Assembly (NCBI GenBank): GCA_045650185.1
Contig: JAZRQY010000008.1
Coordinates: forward strand, 1 to 45,453
Reading direction: 5' to 3'
DNA from: Scatosoma sp045650185
GTDB taxonomy: Bacteria; Bacillota; Clostridia; Christensenellales; Borkfalkiaceae
DNA: 45,453 nt
The first letter of the stretch is position 1. Each line of letters begins with the position of its first letter. The notes below the pieces were generated by a model. That model worked only from the letters and a program-made list of their open reading frames with translations, searched no databases and was not told the origin of the DNA. This document shows positions 32,982 through 41,778 of the stretch, piece after piece. A program made the translations under genes and the position numbers.

Positions 32982-33761
32982 TTATATCATTTCCTCGAAG
33001 AATTTACTTTCGTAGCCGTTTTCACGCAACTTTGCCACCGCCCCAAACACCTTTTCACGGAAGTCGGGCTGATAATACTGCGGATAGTCGGGGTAGAAAT
33101 GCTGCTCGTGAATCATAATGCGGATAAATTCCCTACCCAACAAGCCGTCCAAACAAGACGATATCTCCTCTTGCGACAGTTTGTTTAAGATACAGTCAAT
33201 CCCTGCGTGCGCCATGCCGTTGCGGTAGACGATTGCCCCCGTTCTTGCTATCGCCGAATCGTCAAGATCGCAATCGTACGACACGCGAGGATTCAAGTCC
33301 GTGCCAAACAAGCCCAACAAGCCCTGCACCCCTAAATCCTGCACCGCCTTAACCCCTTCTACCGTCATCCTCGCAAAATGGATTGTGGTCGTCTTCGCCA
33401 AGCTCTTTGCGCCTGCAAAGCGCAAAATCTCGTCGTGGACTTGCTTGCAATCTTCATACACCTCGTCGTAGCCCGATTGTTCGTAGGGCTTATAATCGTT
33501 CGCCTTAGAGTGAAAGGACAGCTTCAGCCAGTCTGCATTGTCCTGCCACTCCTTTGCGTAAGTCGAAGGGAAGTCCGACAAGGTAAAATCGACGTCACGA
33601 TCGTTGTAAAACAGATTCAGTTGCACCTTTGCGCCGTATTCTTCGTGCAATCCACGCCACAGCGACAGATACGGATGGTCGAAAATACTGCTCAATCCCC
33701 CTTCTGCAATTTCACGAAGGCAACGGATATTGTCGTCAACGGTAAAACAAAAGCTCTTCAC
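32982..33761 (-). CDS. Polysaccharide-deacetylase-like protein of unknown function
   Basis: The 259-residue cytosolic protein opens with SFCFTVDDNIRCLREIAE, resembling the TFDDG-type first strand of NodB-type carbohydrate deacetylases, and has LKLSFHSKAND and IRIMIHEQHFYPDYP, histidine-bearing strands that could bind a metal. Family membership is tentative. The GTG at 33761 follows AAGGAG by 7 nt; a longer frame to 33839 would begin upstream of the promoter boxes. It leads a two-gene operon with the LUD protein. Confidence 0.55.
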   Translation of the reverse strand: MKSFCFTVDDNIRCLREIAEGGLSSIFDHPYLSLWRGLHEEYGAKVQLNLFYNDRDVDFTLSDFPSTYAKEWQDNADWLKLSFHSKANDYKPYEQSGYDEVYEDCKQVHDEILRFAGAKSLAKTTTIHFARMTVEGVKAVQDLGVQGLLGLFGTDLNPRVSYDCDLDDSAIARTGAIVYRNGMAHAGIDCILNKLSQEEISSCLDGLLGREFIRIMIHEQHFYPDYPQYYQPDFREKVFGAVAKLRENGYESKFFEEMI

Positions 33762-33797
33762 GGCTTTTCTCCTTTTTTGCAAGATTTCTATACTTGT

Positions 33798-33826
33798 ATT
33801 ATACGAAACAAGGCCACGCTTGTCAA
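33798..33826 (-). promoter_or_regulatory. Promoter of the deacetylase-LUD operon
   Basis: Minus-strand -35 TTGACA (33821-33826), 17-nt spacer, -10 TATAAT (33798-33803): full consensus at both boxes. Confidence 0.92.
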
Positions 33827-33886
33827 ATAAATGCGACAATTAGCCTCTTAAAAGATAGATAATTTCACTTTTTCCCCTCTATACGG

Positions 33887-33915
33887 TTGCTTTCCGTAAT
33901 CAAAAATGCTACAAT
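33887..33915 (+). promoter_or_regulatory. Promoter of the acyltransferase gene
   Basis: Plus-strand -35 TTGCTT (33887-33892), 17-nt spacer, -10 TACAAT (33910-33915), 32 nt before the ATG. It diverges from the deacetylase-LUD promoter. Confidence 0.75.
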
Positions 33916-33947
33916 AAAAGGGTATTCTTATACAGTGAGGAAAATGT

Positions 33948-35267
33948 ATGGCAGAAAAATTAACGATTGCGAAAAAGCTTTCTAAGAGAAAGTATCGTCC
34001 CTGTCCCCGTATCATTGCGTGGATTTATAAGACGATTATGGTGGATATCGTCGGCAGAAAATATAAGCCGAATTTCCATATCATCGACGACGTGAACGAT
34101 TGCGACGGACCTTGCTTCGTCATCTTCAACCACCTGTCACGTATCGACCATATGTACGTGTGCGGCGCAACCTATCCCCGTATCACGAACATGATGGCAG
34201 GTTACAGCGAATTTTACCGCAAAAAATTCAACTTTATCTTCGGGCTGAACAAGGTTATTCCCAAAAAGAACTACTCGGCGGATAAGCTGTCCATTCGCGC
34301 GGTGGGTGAAGTCATTAGAAAGGGCGGCTGCGTTACCTTCGCACCCGAGGGGCTTGCCAGCGACTACGGTGGAAACAAGCCCATCGTACCGGGTACGAGT
34401 AAGATGTTTAAGCATTTCAAGTGCCCCGTTTACCTTTGCTACTTAGAGGGCCAATACCTGCAAAACACCAAGGTATGCTTGGACGAACGCTTTGGCGAAA
34501 CGCACGCTACGATGTCCCTCTTATTCTCCAAGGAAGACGTAGAACGCCTTTCCGTAGAGGAAATGGACGATATCATCAACGAGAAGTTCCGCCGCAACGA
34601 ATACGCTTGGAACGCCGAAAAGAAAATCAAGTGGGAAACGCACGGACGTATTTGCCATCGCCTTGAGGATTTCTGCTATAAATGCCCCAAGTGCGGCATG
34701 GAATTTACCATGAAGGGCGAGGGGGATAAAATCACCTGCTCGAATTGCGGCAACGGCGCAACGATGGACGATTATTACCAGTTCCACCCCTTCGAAGGGG
34801 CGGTCATTCCCGAATCTCCCTTCGACTGGGTAGAGCAGGAGCGTATGGATATCATTCGTGAAATCCGTGAAAACCCCGACTATTATTTCGAAGACGATTG
34901 CCAAATCGGCAACCTTGACGAATATAAGCTGGTCGGCAAAAACAAGACGAGCTTCATCGTCGGCGAAGGTAAAATCCGTATCGACCACAAGGGTATGCAC
35001 TACACGGGTACCCGCAACGGAGAACCGTTCTCATTTACGATGGATTATAAGGCTCTGTACACGCTGATTACCGAGGTGGATTCCAGCTTCTTCAACTTCT
35101 ATTACAAGGGCGAATACTTCGACGTATTCCCCAAGACCATGCCCGTCGGTAAGTTCTCCTTGCTGGTGGAGGAAATGCACCGCTACCACGTGAATTTCTA
35201 CAAGAACTTCAAGTGGAACGACCATATGTACGAGGGGTTGGAACTCGGCATCGACCTGAAAAAATAA
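33948..35267 (+). CDS. PlsC-type acyltransferase with C-terminal zinc ribbon
   Basis: Residues about 1-215 resemble the glycerol-3-phosphate/lysophosphatidate acyltransferase fold: NHLSRIDH contains the catalytic H-x4-D, and FAPEG is the later phosphate-binding motif. Unlike a standard PlsC (about 240 residues) the 439-residue protein continues with a zinc ribbon YKCPKCG...ITCSNCG (about 243-266) and a C-terminal beta-rich domain of about 170 residues that is not recognised. Acyl transfer to a lipid or glycerol-phosphate head group at the membrane face is inferred. GTGAGG precedes the ATG. It is monocistronic with its own promoter and terminator. Confidence 0.8.
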   Translation: MAEKLTIAKKLSKRKYRPCPRIIAWIYKTIMVDIVGRKYKPNFHIIDDVNDCDGPCFVIFNHLSRIDHMYVCGATYPRITNMMAGYSEFYRKKFNFIFGLNKVIPKKNYSADKLSIRAVGEVIRKGGCVTFAPEGLASDYGGNKPIVPGTSKMFKHFKCPVYLCYLEGQYLQNTKVCLDERFGETHATMSLLFSKEDVERLSVEEMDDIINEKFRRNEYAWNAEKKIKWETHGRICHRLEDFCYKCPKCGMEFTMKGEGDKITCSNCGNGATMDDYYQFHPFEGAVIPESPFDWVEQERMDIIREIRENPDYYFEDDCQIGNLDEYKLVGKNKTSFIVGEGKIRIDHKGMHYTGTRNGEPFSFTMDYKALYTLITEVDSSFFNFYYKGEYFDVFPKTMPVGKFSLLVEEMHRYHVNFYKNFKWNDHMYEGLELGIDLKK

Positions 35268-35287
35268 TCCTACGACAACAAAAAGAA

Positions 35288-35320
35288 CAGACACAAGCGA
35301 TTGCTTGTGTCTGCTTTTTT
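35288..35320. terminator. Terminator between the acyltransferase and RCK-like genes
   Basis: Arms CAGACACAAGC (35288-35298) and GCTTGTGTCTG (35303-35313) with a 4-nt loop and a T run; the minus strand also has a T-rich flank, so it can serve both convergent genes. Confidence 0.9.
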
Positions 35321-35335
35321 ATATCTTAACGGCTT

Positions 35336-37543
35336 TTATTTTCTTTTGATGATTTTTTGGTTGGTTTTGCTGAGCAACCAGTACGTATCGTCCAGCAGCT
35401 GGTAATCGTACTTGATGACGTCGACGCGCGCCTCTGCCTCGGCAAGCGTTTCCCCTGCCTGCATATCCCTCTCCGCCAGCATCTTTCTGAATTCCATCAG
35501 CCCGTCAAAGGTGGTCAGGTTGCCGTGACGGCGCAAAGCGTAATTCTTACCGTTGGTACGCTTTACCTTTCCGTCCTTCGTCGTTGCCGTTTCCTCTAAG
35601 ATTTGCTGCTTAGTGGCAGGGATAATCCCCTTACTGATCATAAAGGAATTCCAACGAAGATGTTCGTGTATCGCCATATTCCGTCTTCTGGAATCGGCAA
35701 ACGTCAACGGATAGCACACGATAGGCTTACCGTCCGCTTGCACCGAATAAGCGCCCGTATCCGGCAAATCCTCCGCGGCGTAAATAGACAGATATTCCTC
35801 CTCCGTCAGCCCCTCGCCTTCACAGTCCGCAGGGCAATAATCCAAGCCCATTAAATGCAGTTTCATCCTAAGACTTAAGCAACAATACAGGCTGGAATCC
35901 CGTTCCATTTGCGATTTTTCGACGTACCAGTTACGACGAGCCTTCGCCTTGATGTCCTCTACCTTTTCTTCAGAAATTTCCCCTTTTACGCCCTGCGTGA
36001 GTGCGTATTCGAGATCATATATCGAATTTCTAAGCTGCGCCATTTGAAAGATGGTATCGCCTGTGATTTTATCAATATCGTACACAACCTCGTTTTCGTT
36101 GCCGATACGATAACAATTTGCCTCTTCCAACAGGTGCTGGTCCTTATGCGCACCCCTCACCTTCACGAAGATGGTCAAGTTCTCTAAACCCCACTCCTTC
36201 GCCTTCGATACAAGCTTTTTCGCGAGGTCGATGTTTTCAAGGTCCGTTCCAAAGGCAATTACGATATAGTTAACGTCCTTTTCGGATGCCGTCAAAATTC
36301 CCCTAAGCTGGTTATAGAACGAAACGTCGTTGACGTCTAAGTGGTAAAAATGCTCCTCAGCAGGGTAGGACGGCAACGGTAAATATTCCTCTTCCGCCGC
36401 CCACAGCTCGTTCTTAAAGCGGTTGTAGCTGTGGTTGAGGTTTTTATTGTTTTCAGCATGGTTTTTGTCGAAGATGAAATATTTTACAGGCTTCAATTCC
36501 ACACCCGACTTACCACGGGTAATGAACTGGTTGTTCGCAACCGACGTCAAGAACAGTTGCTGATTCGTCTTCCCAAAGCCAATCATGACGGTATTGATAT
36601 TCACCCCTTCTCTTATCAGCGAGGTTTGATAATCAATATGTCTTTCGTCCATAAATTGCGTGAACGGATATTTGTCAATAAAGTCCATCGCCATTTTCTG
36701 GTATTTATTGACGTAGGAAACGCACCCCCAGCCCTCTGCGGTGATGTTCTCGTAAATCGCCTCGTAGCGAGGATCGCCAAAGACGAATATCCTAAGCAGT
36801 CCAAAGCACTTTTCACGGCTTTCCTCGTCCATACCCTCTATCGCTTTGATAAAGCATCGTGCAAGGCGTATATTCTTTTCATCGTCCTCGGTGTTGATAA
36901 CGGCAACGATTTTATCCTTCCTTTTCACCGCCTTCGACACTCTATCCGCGATATAATCCGCAAAGGACGCCGCGTTGACAAACGCCAAATCCTCCACGTA
37001 CAACCCCAGCGTGTCCTCGTCGGGGATCTTGTCCACGATCAGCTTCGCACGCCGCTTTTCGCTGGCGTAAATCGAATGGTTGTGCGCGTTGTTGCCAAAC
37101 AGCAACAGCTTTTCCTTTCTCGAAAGGGAAAAAGCCACTCTTTTGAAAAACGCCCACAGGTATTGGCTCGCCAACGACAAAGCAAACAGAACGGTACTCA
37201 AAAGCACCAAAATAAAGCTGGTATAGATAGCGACGGTGTATAACGTATTCGCCTCCATCAGCGCCTCTATTCCGCTAATGTTGTACTTCATTACCACCAG
37301 TTCTAACGTGCTTCCTATCGCAACGAAAAAGCCGTCTAACGGCGTTTCACCGCCATATACGAACCCTACCCACAATAAAGGGAAAACAAAGGCGTAAATC
37401 AATGCGCCCTTGCCCTTCTTAAAGCTACGGATATACGCAATTCTATCCCCTCGCTTTTGGATTATCAATTTTACTAACACCGTAAGCAGCCCCACCAGCA
37501 TCAGGGTTAAGCACGCAACGGTAATAATATTGATAAAAATCAT
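35336..37543 (-). CDS. Membrane protein with tandem Rossmann (RCK/TrkA-N-like) domains
   Basis: The 735-residue protein has about three membrane helices (residues 3-26, 48-66 and 104-131), then two nucleotide-binding-like folds: one beginning EKLLLFGNNAHNHSIYA (about 143) and one beginning NTVMIGFGKTNQQL (about 318). The C-terminal third contains RDSSLYCCLSLRMKLHLMGLDYC and MAIHEHLRWNSFMISKG, faintly like the RyR domain found with TrkA-N domains in some prokaryotic proteins. A ligand-gated ion channel or sensor is possible but there is no selectivity filter motif. AAGGAG precedes the ATG. It lies 32 nt after the glycosidase-like gene at 37576 and ends the carbohydrate cluster. Confidence 0.6.
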   Translation of the reverse strand: MIFINIITVACLTLMLVGLLTVLVKLIIQKRGDRIAYIRSFKKGKGALIYAFVFPLLWVGFVYGGETPLDGFFVAIGSTLELVVMKYNISGIEALMEANTLYTVAIYTSFILVLLSTVLFALSLASQYLWAFFKRVAFSLSRKEKLLLFGNNAHNHSIYASEKRRAKLIVDKIPDEDTLGLYVEDLAFVNAASFADYIADRVSKAVKRKDKIVAVINTEDDEKNIRLARCFIKAIEGMDEESREKCFGLLRIFVFGDPRYEAIYENITAEGWGCVSYVNKYQKMAMDFIDKYPFTQFMDERHIDYQTSLIREGVNINTVMIGFGKTNQQLFLTSVANNQFITRGKSGVELKPVKYFIFDKNHAENNKNLNHSYNRFKNELWAAEEEYLPLPSYPAEEHFYHLDVNDVSFYNQLRGILTASEKDVNYIVIAFGTDLENIDLAKKLVSKAKEWGLENLTIFVKVRGAHKDQHLLEEANCYRIGNENEVVYDIDKITGDTIFQMAQLRNSIYDLEYALTQGVKGEISEEKVEDIKAKARRNWYVEKSQMERDSSLYCCLSLRMKLHLMGLDYCPADCEGEGLTEEEYLSIYAAEDLPDTGAYSVQADGKPIVCYPLTFADSRRRNMAIHEHLRWNSFMISKGIIPATKQQILEETATTKDGKVKRTNGKNYALRRHGNLTTFDGLMEFRKMLAERDMQAGETLAEAEARVDVIKYDYQLLDDTYWLLSKTNQKIIKRK

Positions 37544-37575
37544 AATCTTCTCCTTAAGCCCTTAAGCTACAAGAG

Positions 37576-38898
37576 TTATTTTAACACGACTTTGCCAAGC
37601 ACGGCGTAGTCGCCGTCCTGCTCTGCATTCGTTGCAAAGACTACGCTGGGAAGGTCACCGCCACCGATACCGACCTGCAATTCGTATTCCCCTGCGGACA
37701 TTTCGCAAGGGATTTGAACGTTCAGGGTTTCGGTATACTTACCCTCGATCCATCTGCGAATATCTACGTCCGTTGCAAAGGTCAGCTCTTCGCCCTGCTT
37801 TTTCAAGCGAATATACAAGGGCAACTGATTGTAGATAGGCGCAACGCCCACGTTGTCTACGCCAAGCGTAACCGTCAGCGTTTCACCACGGTTGACCATG
37901 TCCGCCGTTTCCACTTCGTCAATCACAAAGTGATAGCCCATCTTCGCAATCCACGCATCAATCTTATCCTCAATCTCATAGGGCATGGGCAAATACTTCG
38001 TGTTGAAGGTACTCATGTGCCAAGAAAGCGTCATTTCAATGAGCTCGTCGATATCCCAACCCTTTCTAACCCATTCAGAAACCCACCAGTAGCTTTCAAA
38101 GGATACGGGAGAGGTTTTCCAAAGGTCGGCAGGTACTAACGGAAATGCTTTTGGATAAATTTCGTTCATATGCTTACGAGAGCCGATTGCATCCGCACGC
38201 CAACCAATTTTTCTCTGCGATCCGATATGGTTGAGCATCGTGAGGTTGACGAATTGCCCCAGCAATTTCGTGTTCGGGAAAACGCGCACGTAGATATCCA
38301 TGAGCGCCTTCATATCCTCTTCCGCAAACAATTGACTGCCTTCCCCCCAAGCGCCGCCGATGGATACGTCCACGCAATCGAGCGTAGGGTCTTTGTCAAA
38401 ACGCTGTCCAAGCGCTTCAACCGCCATACCAAACAATTTCAAATACAGAGGATCGCTAGGGGAATCCTTGACACGCATTCCTTCCGGTCTTTCGGGGCAG
38501 GGCATTATCTCTCGCAACCAGTCGGGAACGTCGTCACGCGCACAGGTGCTATGCGGCATCAAGCGGATCATCACCGTCTGCCCTTTTGCTTTCGCTTGAT
38601 CCAAAATATCTTGGACGAAAGCGTAATCGTATTCCCCTTGCTTGGGTTCAAAATGTCTCCATAAAAAACGGATATAGGCAACCGTTTCGTCGGGATGAAA
38701 GCCCTGCTCTCTACCCTTTTCCTCTACCCCTTCGGGGACAGGGTAGCACTCAAACGGCTCTGTTTCACAACCACAAAGAGGCTTATCCTCCACAATACAA
38801 TCCGAATACAACGGATCGTTTCTAAAATGGTTAAAACTGGTAAAACCGATATACGGATTTTGCTTTTTTTCTGCTTGGTACGAAAATTGTTTTTTCAT
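37576..38898 (-). CDS. DUF4832-type glycoside-hydrolase-like protein, copy A
   Basis: The 440-residue protein looks like a TIM-barrel glycosidase (about 1-320: FTSFNHFR, YIRFLWRHFEPKQGEYDYAFVQDIL, DVSIGGAWGEGS) followed by a beta-sandwich of about 120 residues (GYHFVIDEVETADMVNRGETL...) like the DUF4832 C-terminal domain. Candidate catalytic acids are the Glu of WGEG (about 186) and of SFESYW (about 267), by analogy with clan GH-A. No signal peptide, so it would act in the cytosol on imported sugars. The last 350-400 bp are nearly identical to copy B at 38987. Confidence 0.75.
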   Translation of the reverse strand: MKKQFSYQAEKKQNPYIGFTSFNHFRNDPLYSDCIVEDKPLCGCETEPFECYPVPEGVEEKGREQGFHPDETVAYIRFLWRHFEPKQGEYDYAFVQDILDQAKAKGQTVMIRLMPHSTCARDDVPDWLREIMPCPERPEGMRVKDSPSDPLYLKLFGMAVEALGQRFDKDPTLDCVDVSIGGAWGEGSQLFAEEDMKALMDIYVRVFPNTKLLGQFVNLTMLNHIGSQRKIGWRADAIGSRKHMNEIYPKAFPLVPADLWKTSPVSFESYWWVSEWVRKGWDIDELIEMTLSWHMSTFNTKYLPMPYEIEDKIDAWIAKMGYHFVIDEVETADMVNRGETLTVTLGVDNVGVAPIYNQLPLYIRLKKQGEELTFATDVDIRRWIEGKYTETLNVQIPCEMSAGEYELQVGIGGGDLPSVVFATNAEQDGDYAVLGKVVLK

Positions 38899-38912
38899 CG
38901 TTTTTTCTTTAT

Positions 38913-38936
38913 TTTATATTTTGATTGTGGTCGTCG
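38913..38936. repeat. 24-bp element upstream of copy A, repeated upstream of copy B
   Basis: These 24 bases are identical to 40325-40348. Both lie about 16-40 nt before the start codon of a DUF4832-type gene, so the duplication covered the leader; it could hold a shared regulatory site. Confidence 0.7.
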
Positions 38937-38986
38937 AACGGTTGCAGATACGCATTGTAATCGCAGCCGCTTGTTGCCACTCCGTC

Positions 38987-40309
38987 TTATTTTACCACGA
39001 CTTTGCCAAGCACGGCGTAGTCGCCGTCCTGCTCTGCGTTCGTTGCAAAGACTACGCTGGGAAGGTCGCCGCCACCGATACCAACCTGCAATTCGTATTC
39101 CCCTGCGGACATTTCGCAAGGGATTTGAACGTTCAGGGTTTCGGTGTACTTGCCCTCGATCCATCTGCGAATATCTACGTCCGTTGCAAAGGTCAGCTCT
39201 TCGCCCTGCTTTTTCAAGCGAATATACAAGGGCAACTGATTGTAGATAGGCGCAACGCCCACGTTGTCTACGCTCAAGGCAACCGTCAGCGTTTCGCCAC
39301 GGTTGACCGTGTCCGCCGTTTCCACTTCGTCAATCACAAAGTGATAGCCCATCTTCGCAATCCATGCGTCGATTTTATCCTTCCATTCCCAAGGAATCGG
39401 CACCGATTTCGCGTTAAACGTGCTAACGTGCCAAGATTGCAACGTATTGATAATTTTATCCAAATCCCAGCCCTGTCTTTGCCATTCGCCAAGCCACCAG
39501 TACGCCTCGAAGGATACGTGGCCCTTCTTCCAAATATCCCCCATTTTTTCCACTTTAGGCGGGAGCATTTCGTAGGTTAAGTTGGGTCTACCGATACAGT
39601 CTGCGCGCCAACCCATGGATACTTTTTCGTTGGAATGCGCCACAAGCCAAGGAATACACGTTTGACCGATCAATAAAGTGTTTTTGAATACGTCCGTGTA
39701 AATATCCACGAATTTTTCCAAATCTTCCTTGGTAAACCAGTCTACGTGGCTGCCTTCCCCCCAAGAACCGGGCAAGGAAATATCCATAAACGCAAGGGTC
39801 GGATCGTTGTCAAAACGCTCGCCAAAAGCGCGGACCGTTCTGCCGAAATACTCTAAAAATTTAGGGTCTTTGGGGCAATCTTTTACACGCATACCCGCAG
39901 GTCTAGCGGGACATTCGATTTTCTCTTTCAACCAATCGGGAACGTCGTCGCTTTCACGCGTACTGTGTTGCATAATACGGAACATAACAGTTTGGTCGTT
40001 GTCGCGAGCCTTTTGCAAAATATCTTCGATAAAGGCAAAGTTGTACTCCCCTTCCCGCGGTTCAAATTCCTTCCACAGAATGCGGATATACACCACCGAA
40101 CAATCGGGATAATACCCCTGCGCCCTGCCCTTTTCTTCGGTTGTTGCAGGGACGGGGTAGCATTCTACGTGTTCCGTTTCCGTCATATTATTTTCTGGAC
40201 GAACAATCAAATCCGAATACAATTCATCATTTCTAAAATGCTGAAAGCTTGTAAACCCGACGTACGGGTTTTGTTTCTTTTCTACTTGGTACGAAAATTG
40301 TTTTTTCAT
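38987..40309 (-). CDS. DUF4832-type glycoside-hydrolase-like protein, copy B
   Basis: A 440-residue paralogue of copy A with the same domain order and candidate catalytic Glu residues (WGEGS at about 185, SFEAYWW at about 270). The first 20 residues and the last 120 are nearly identical to copy A, while the barrel between has diverged to perhaps half identity, which suggests different substrate specificity with a conserved C-terminal domain. The leader is short and has only a weak ribosome binding site. It lies 88 nt upstream of copy A. Confidence 0.75.
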   Translation of the reverse strand: MKKQFSYQVEKKQNPYVGFTSFQHFRNDELYSDLIVRPENNMTETEHVECYPVPATTEEKGRAQGYYPDCSVVYIRILWKEFEPREGEYNFAFIEDILQKARDNDQTVMFRIMQHSTRESDDVPDWLKEKIECPARPAGMRVKDCPKDPKFLEYFGRTVRAFGERFDNDPTLAFMDISLPGSWGEGSHVDWFTKEDLEKFVDIYTDVFKNTLLIGQTCIPWLVAHSNEKVSMGWRADCIGRPNLTYEMLPPKVEKMGDIWKKGHVSFEAYWWLGEWQRQGWDLDKIINTLQSWHVSTFNAKSVPIPWEWKDKIDAWIAKMGYHFVIDEVETADTVNRGETLTVALSVDNVGVAPIYNQLPLYIRLKKQGEELTFATDVDIRRWIEGKYTETLNVQIPCEMSAGEYELQVGIGGGDLPSVVFATNAEQDGDYAVLGKVVVK

Positions 40310-40324
40310 CGTTTTTTCCCCGAC

Positions 40325-40348
40325 TTTATATTTTGATTGTGGTCGTCG
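40325..40348. repeat. 24-bp element upstream of copy B
   Basis: Identical to 38913-38936; see that entry. Confidence 0.7.
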
Positions 40349-40366
40349 CCCAGTGATACAATCGGC

Positions 40367-41764
40367 TTACAGGTTTTTCATACCCTCGAAGAAACACTCT
40401 GCCATAAAGCGATGTCCATCGTCGTTGGGGTGCAATCTGTCCACAGAAATATGTCCTTTGCCCTCACCGTCGCCGTCGATTCTCGGGTCGATTGCCCAAT
40501 CGGAATACGCGTCGATGATGGAAATTTCCATCTCGGTCGCCACCTCTTTAATCGCCTCTGCGTACACCTCGATACCGCCTACTCTCTCTGCGCCAACCGC
40601 ATTGATATTCGATTGCAACTTAATGTATTTGGGAGGAGTAATCGCAATAATCTTCGAGGTGGGATACTTTTCCTTCAAGCGAGTAAACAAATCGCGCACC
40701 GCGCCGTAGAAGGTGCAAAGGGTGGTATCCCCCATCTGTCCCAAAGGCGCATCGCCGTTCAAATAGTCGTTCGCACCGCCGAGCACGACCACGTAATCCG
40801 CCTCTGCCTTCATATCCAGCACGCGGGTAGCAAAGTACATATCGTGTCTGGGCTTATGGGTCGTAGGCTGGAACTGGAAGGCATAACGAGTACCGCCAAT
40901 GCCGTAGTTGTAAACGTTGGCGCCCGTCATTTGCGCAAACACGTTCGTGTAGCCCTTCGCCTTCGAGGTGGTACCACGCACCCCTTCCGTCAAGCTGTCG
41001 CCAAGGAAGAGGAAAGTCTTGCCTGCAAAGCACTTCTTCGATTCCGTTGCAAAAGCAGCCTCTGCCGCTTGGATGGCGATTTTTCTTTCCTCGTCGCTGA
41101 CGGGAACGTCAAATTCGTCGAAGTCGTTTGCGCTAATATCGTTGCCCGTCAACGTCTTGTACCACGTTAAGCCAAGCAAATATCTGCCCACGCCAAGCGC
41201 CGCATGGAAGGTATCTCTATGGATTTTTTCAATGCCAAGCTTCGTGGCGTTCAGCATTGCTCTGCCGCAGGGAATCAGCCCGTCTGCCTGAATCTTCGCC
41301 GCCGCATGGAAATAGGATGCCTCGACCTTTTCGAACATCTCCTCCATGCTAGCAAAGCCCTGCTTTTCTAAGCGTTCGCTACCGTCCGCATACGCCCACG
41401 TTTCGTGAACGTAGATTTTTGCGTTGGGGCAGTACTTTCTTACGTATTCGGTCAAGCCCTGCAAATACGGGAAATAGGTTTCCGCCTTTGCGCTGAAATT
41501 GCTGGCCTGTTGCACCGTGATAACGTCCCAATCGTCGCTAGCAAGAGCTTGGGCGATGCTCACCTTAAAGCCGGTTGCCTCGCCGTTGAACTCCAACGCG
41601 TACGCCGCCGCATCCTGCAACATATTCAAATAGTGCGTACGCAAGGAGCAACCGCCAATGAACAGGTTGACGGTTTTCATCTCTACCCCGTCCTTTTTTG
41701 CAAGGCGGTGCAAATATCTTTGCGCATCGCAGGAAAAACTATTACCAATGGATAAAACTTTCAT
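40367..41764 (-). CDS. DUF4886-SGNH double-domain esterase
   Basis: The 465-residue protein joins two SGNH-type folds. The N-terminal half opens with KVLSIGNSFSCDAQRYL, the DUF4886 signature, and has VITVQQASN. The C-terminal half is a GDSL-type esterase: LFLGDSLTEGVRG (block I Ser), YNYGIGGTR (block II Gly), VVLGGANDYLNG (block III Asn), and DRLHPNDDGH (block V Asp and His). Such enzymes remove acetyl or other acyl groups from carbohydrates. No signal peptide was seen. The ATG at 41764 follows GAGGG; the frame upstream runs into the preceding gene. Confidence 0.85.
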   Translation of the reverse strand: MKVLSIGNSFSCDAQRYLHRLAKKDGVEMKTVNLFIGGCSLRTHYLNMLQDAAAYALEFNGEATGFKVSIAQALASDDWDVITVQQASNFSAKAETYFPYLQGLTEYVRKYCPNAKIYVHETWAYADGSERLEKQGFASMEEMFEKVEASYFHAAAKIQADGLIPCGRAMLNATKLGIEKIHRDTFHAALGVGRYLLGLTWYKTLTGNDISANDFDEFDVPVSDEERKIAIQAAEAAFATESKKCFAGKTFLFLGDSLTEGVRGTTSKAKGYTNVFAQMTGANVYNYGIGGTRYAFQFQPTTHKPRHDMYFATRVLDMKAEADYVVVLGGANDYLNGDAPLGQMGDTTLCTFYGAVRDLFTRLKEKYPTSKIIAITPPKYIKLQSNINAVGAERVGGIEVYAEAIKEVATEMEISIIDAYSDWAIDPRIDGDGEGKGHISVDRLHPNDDGHRFMAECFFEGMKNL

Positions 41765-41778
41765 TTTTTCCCTCGTTT

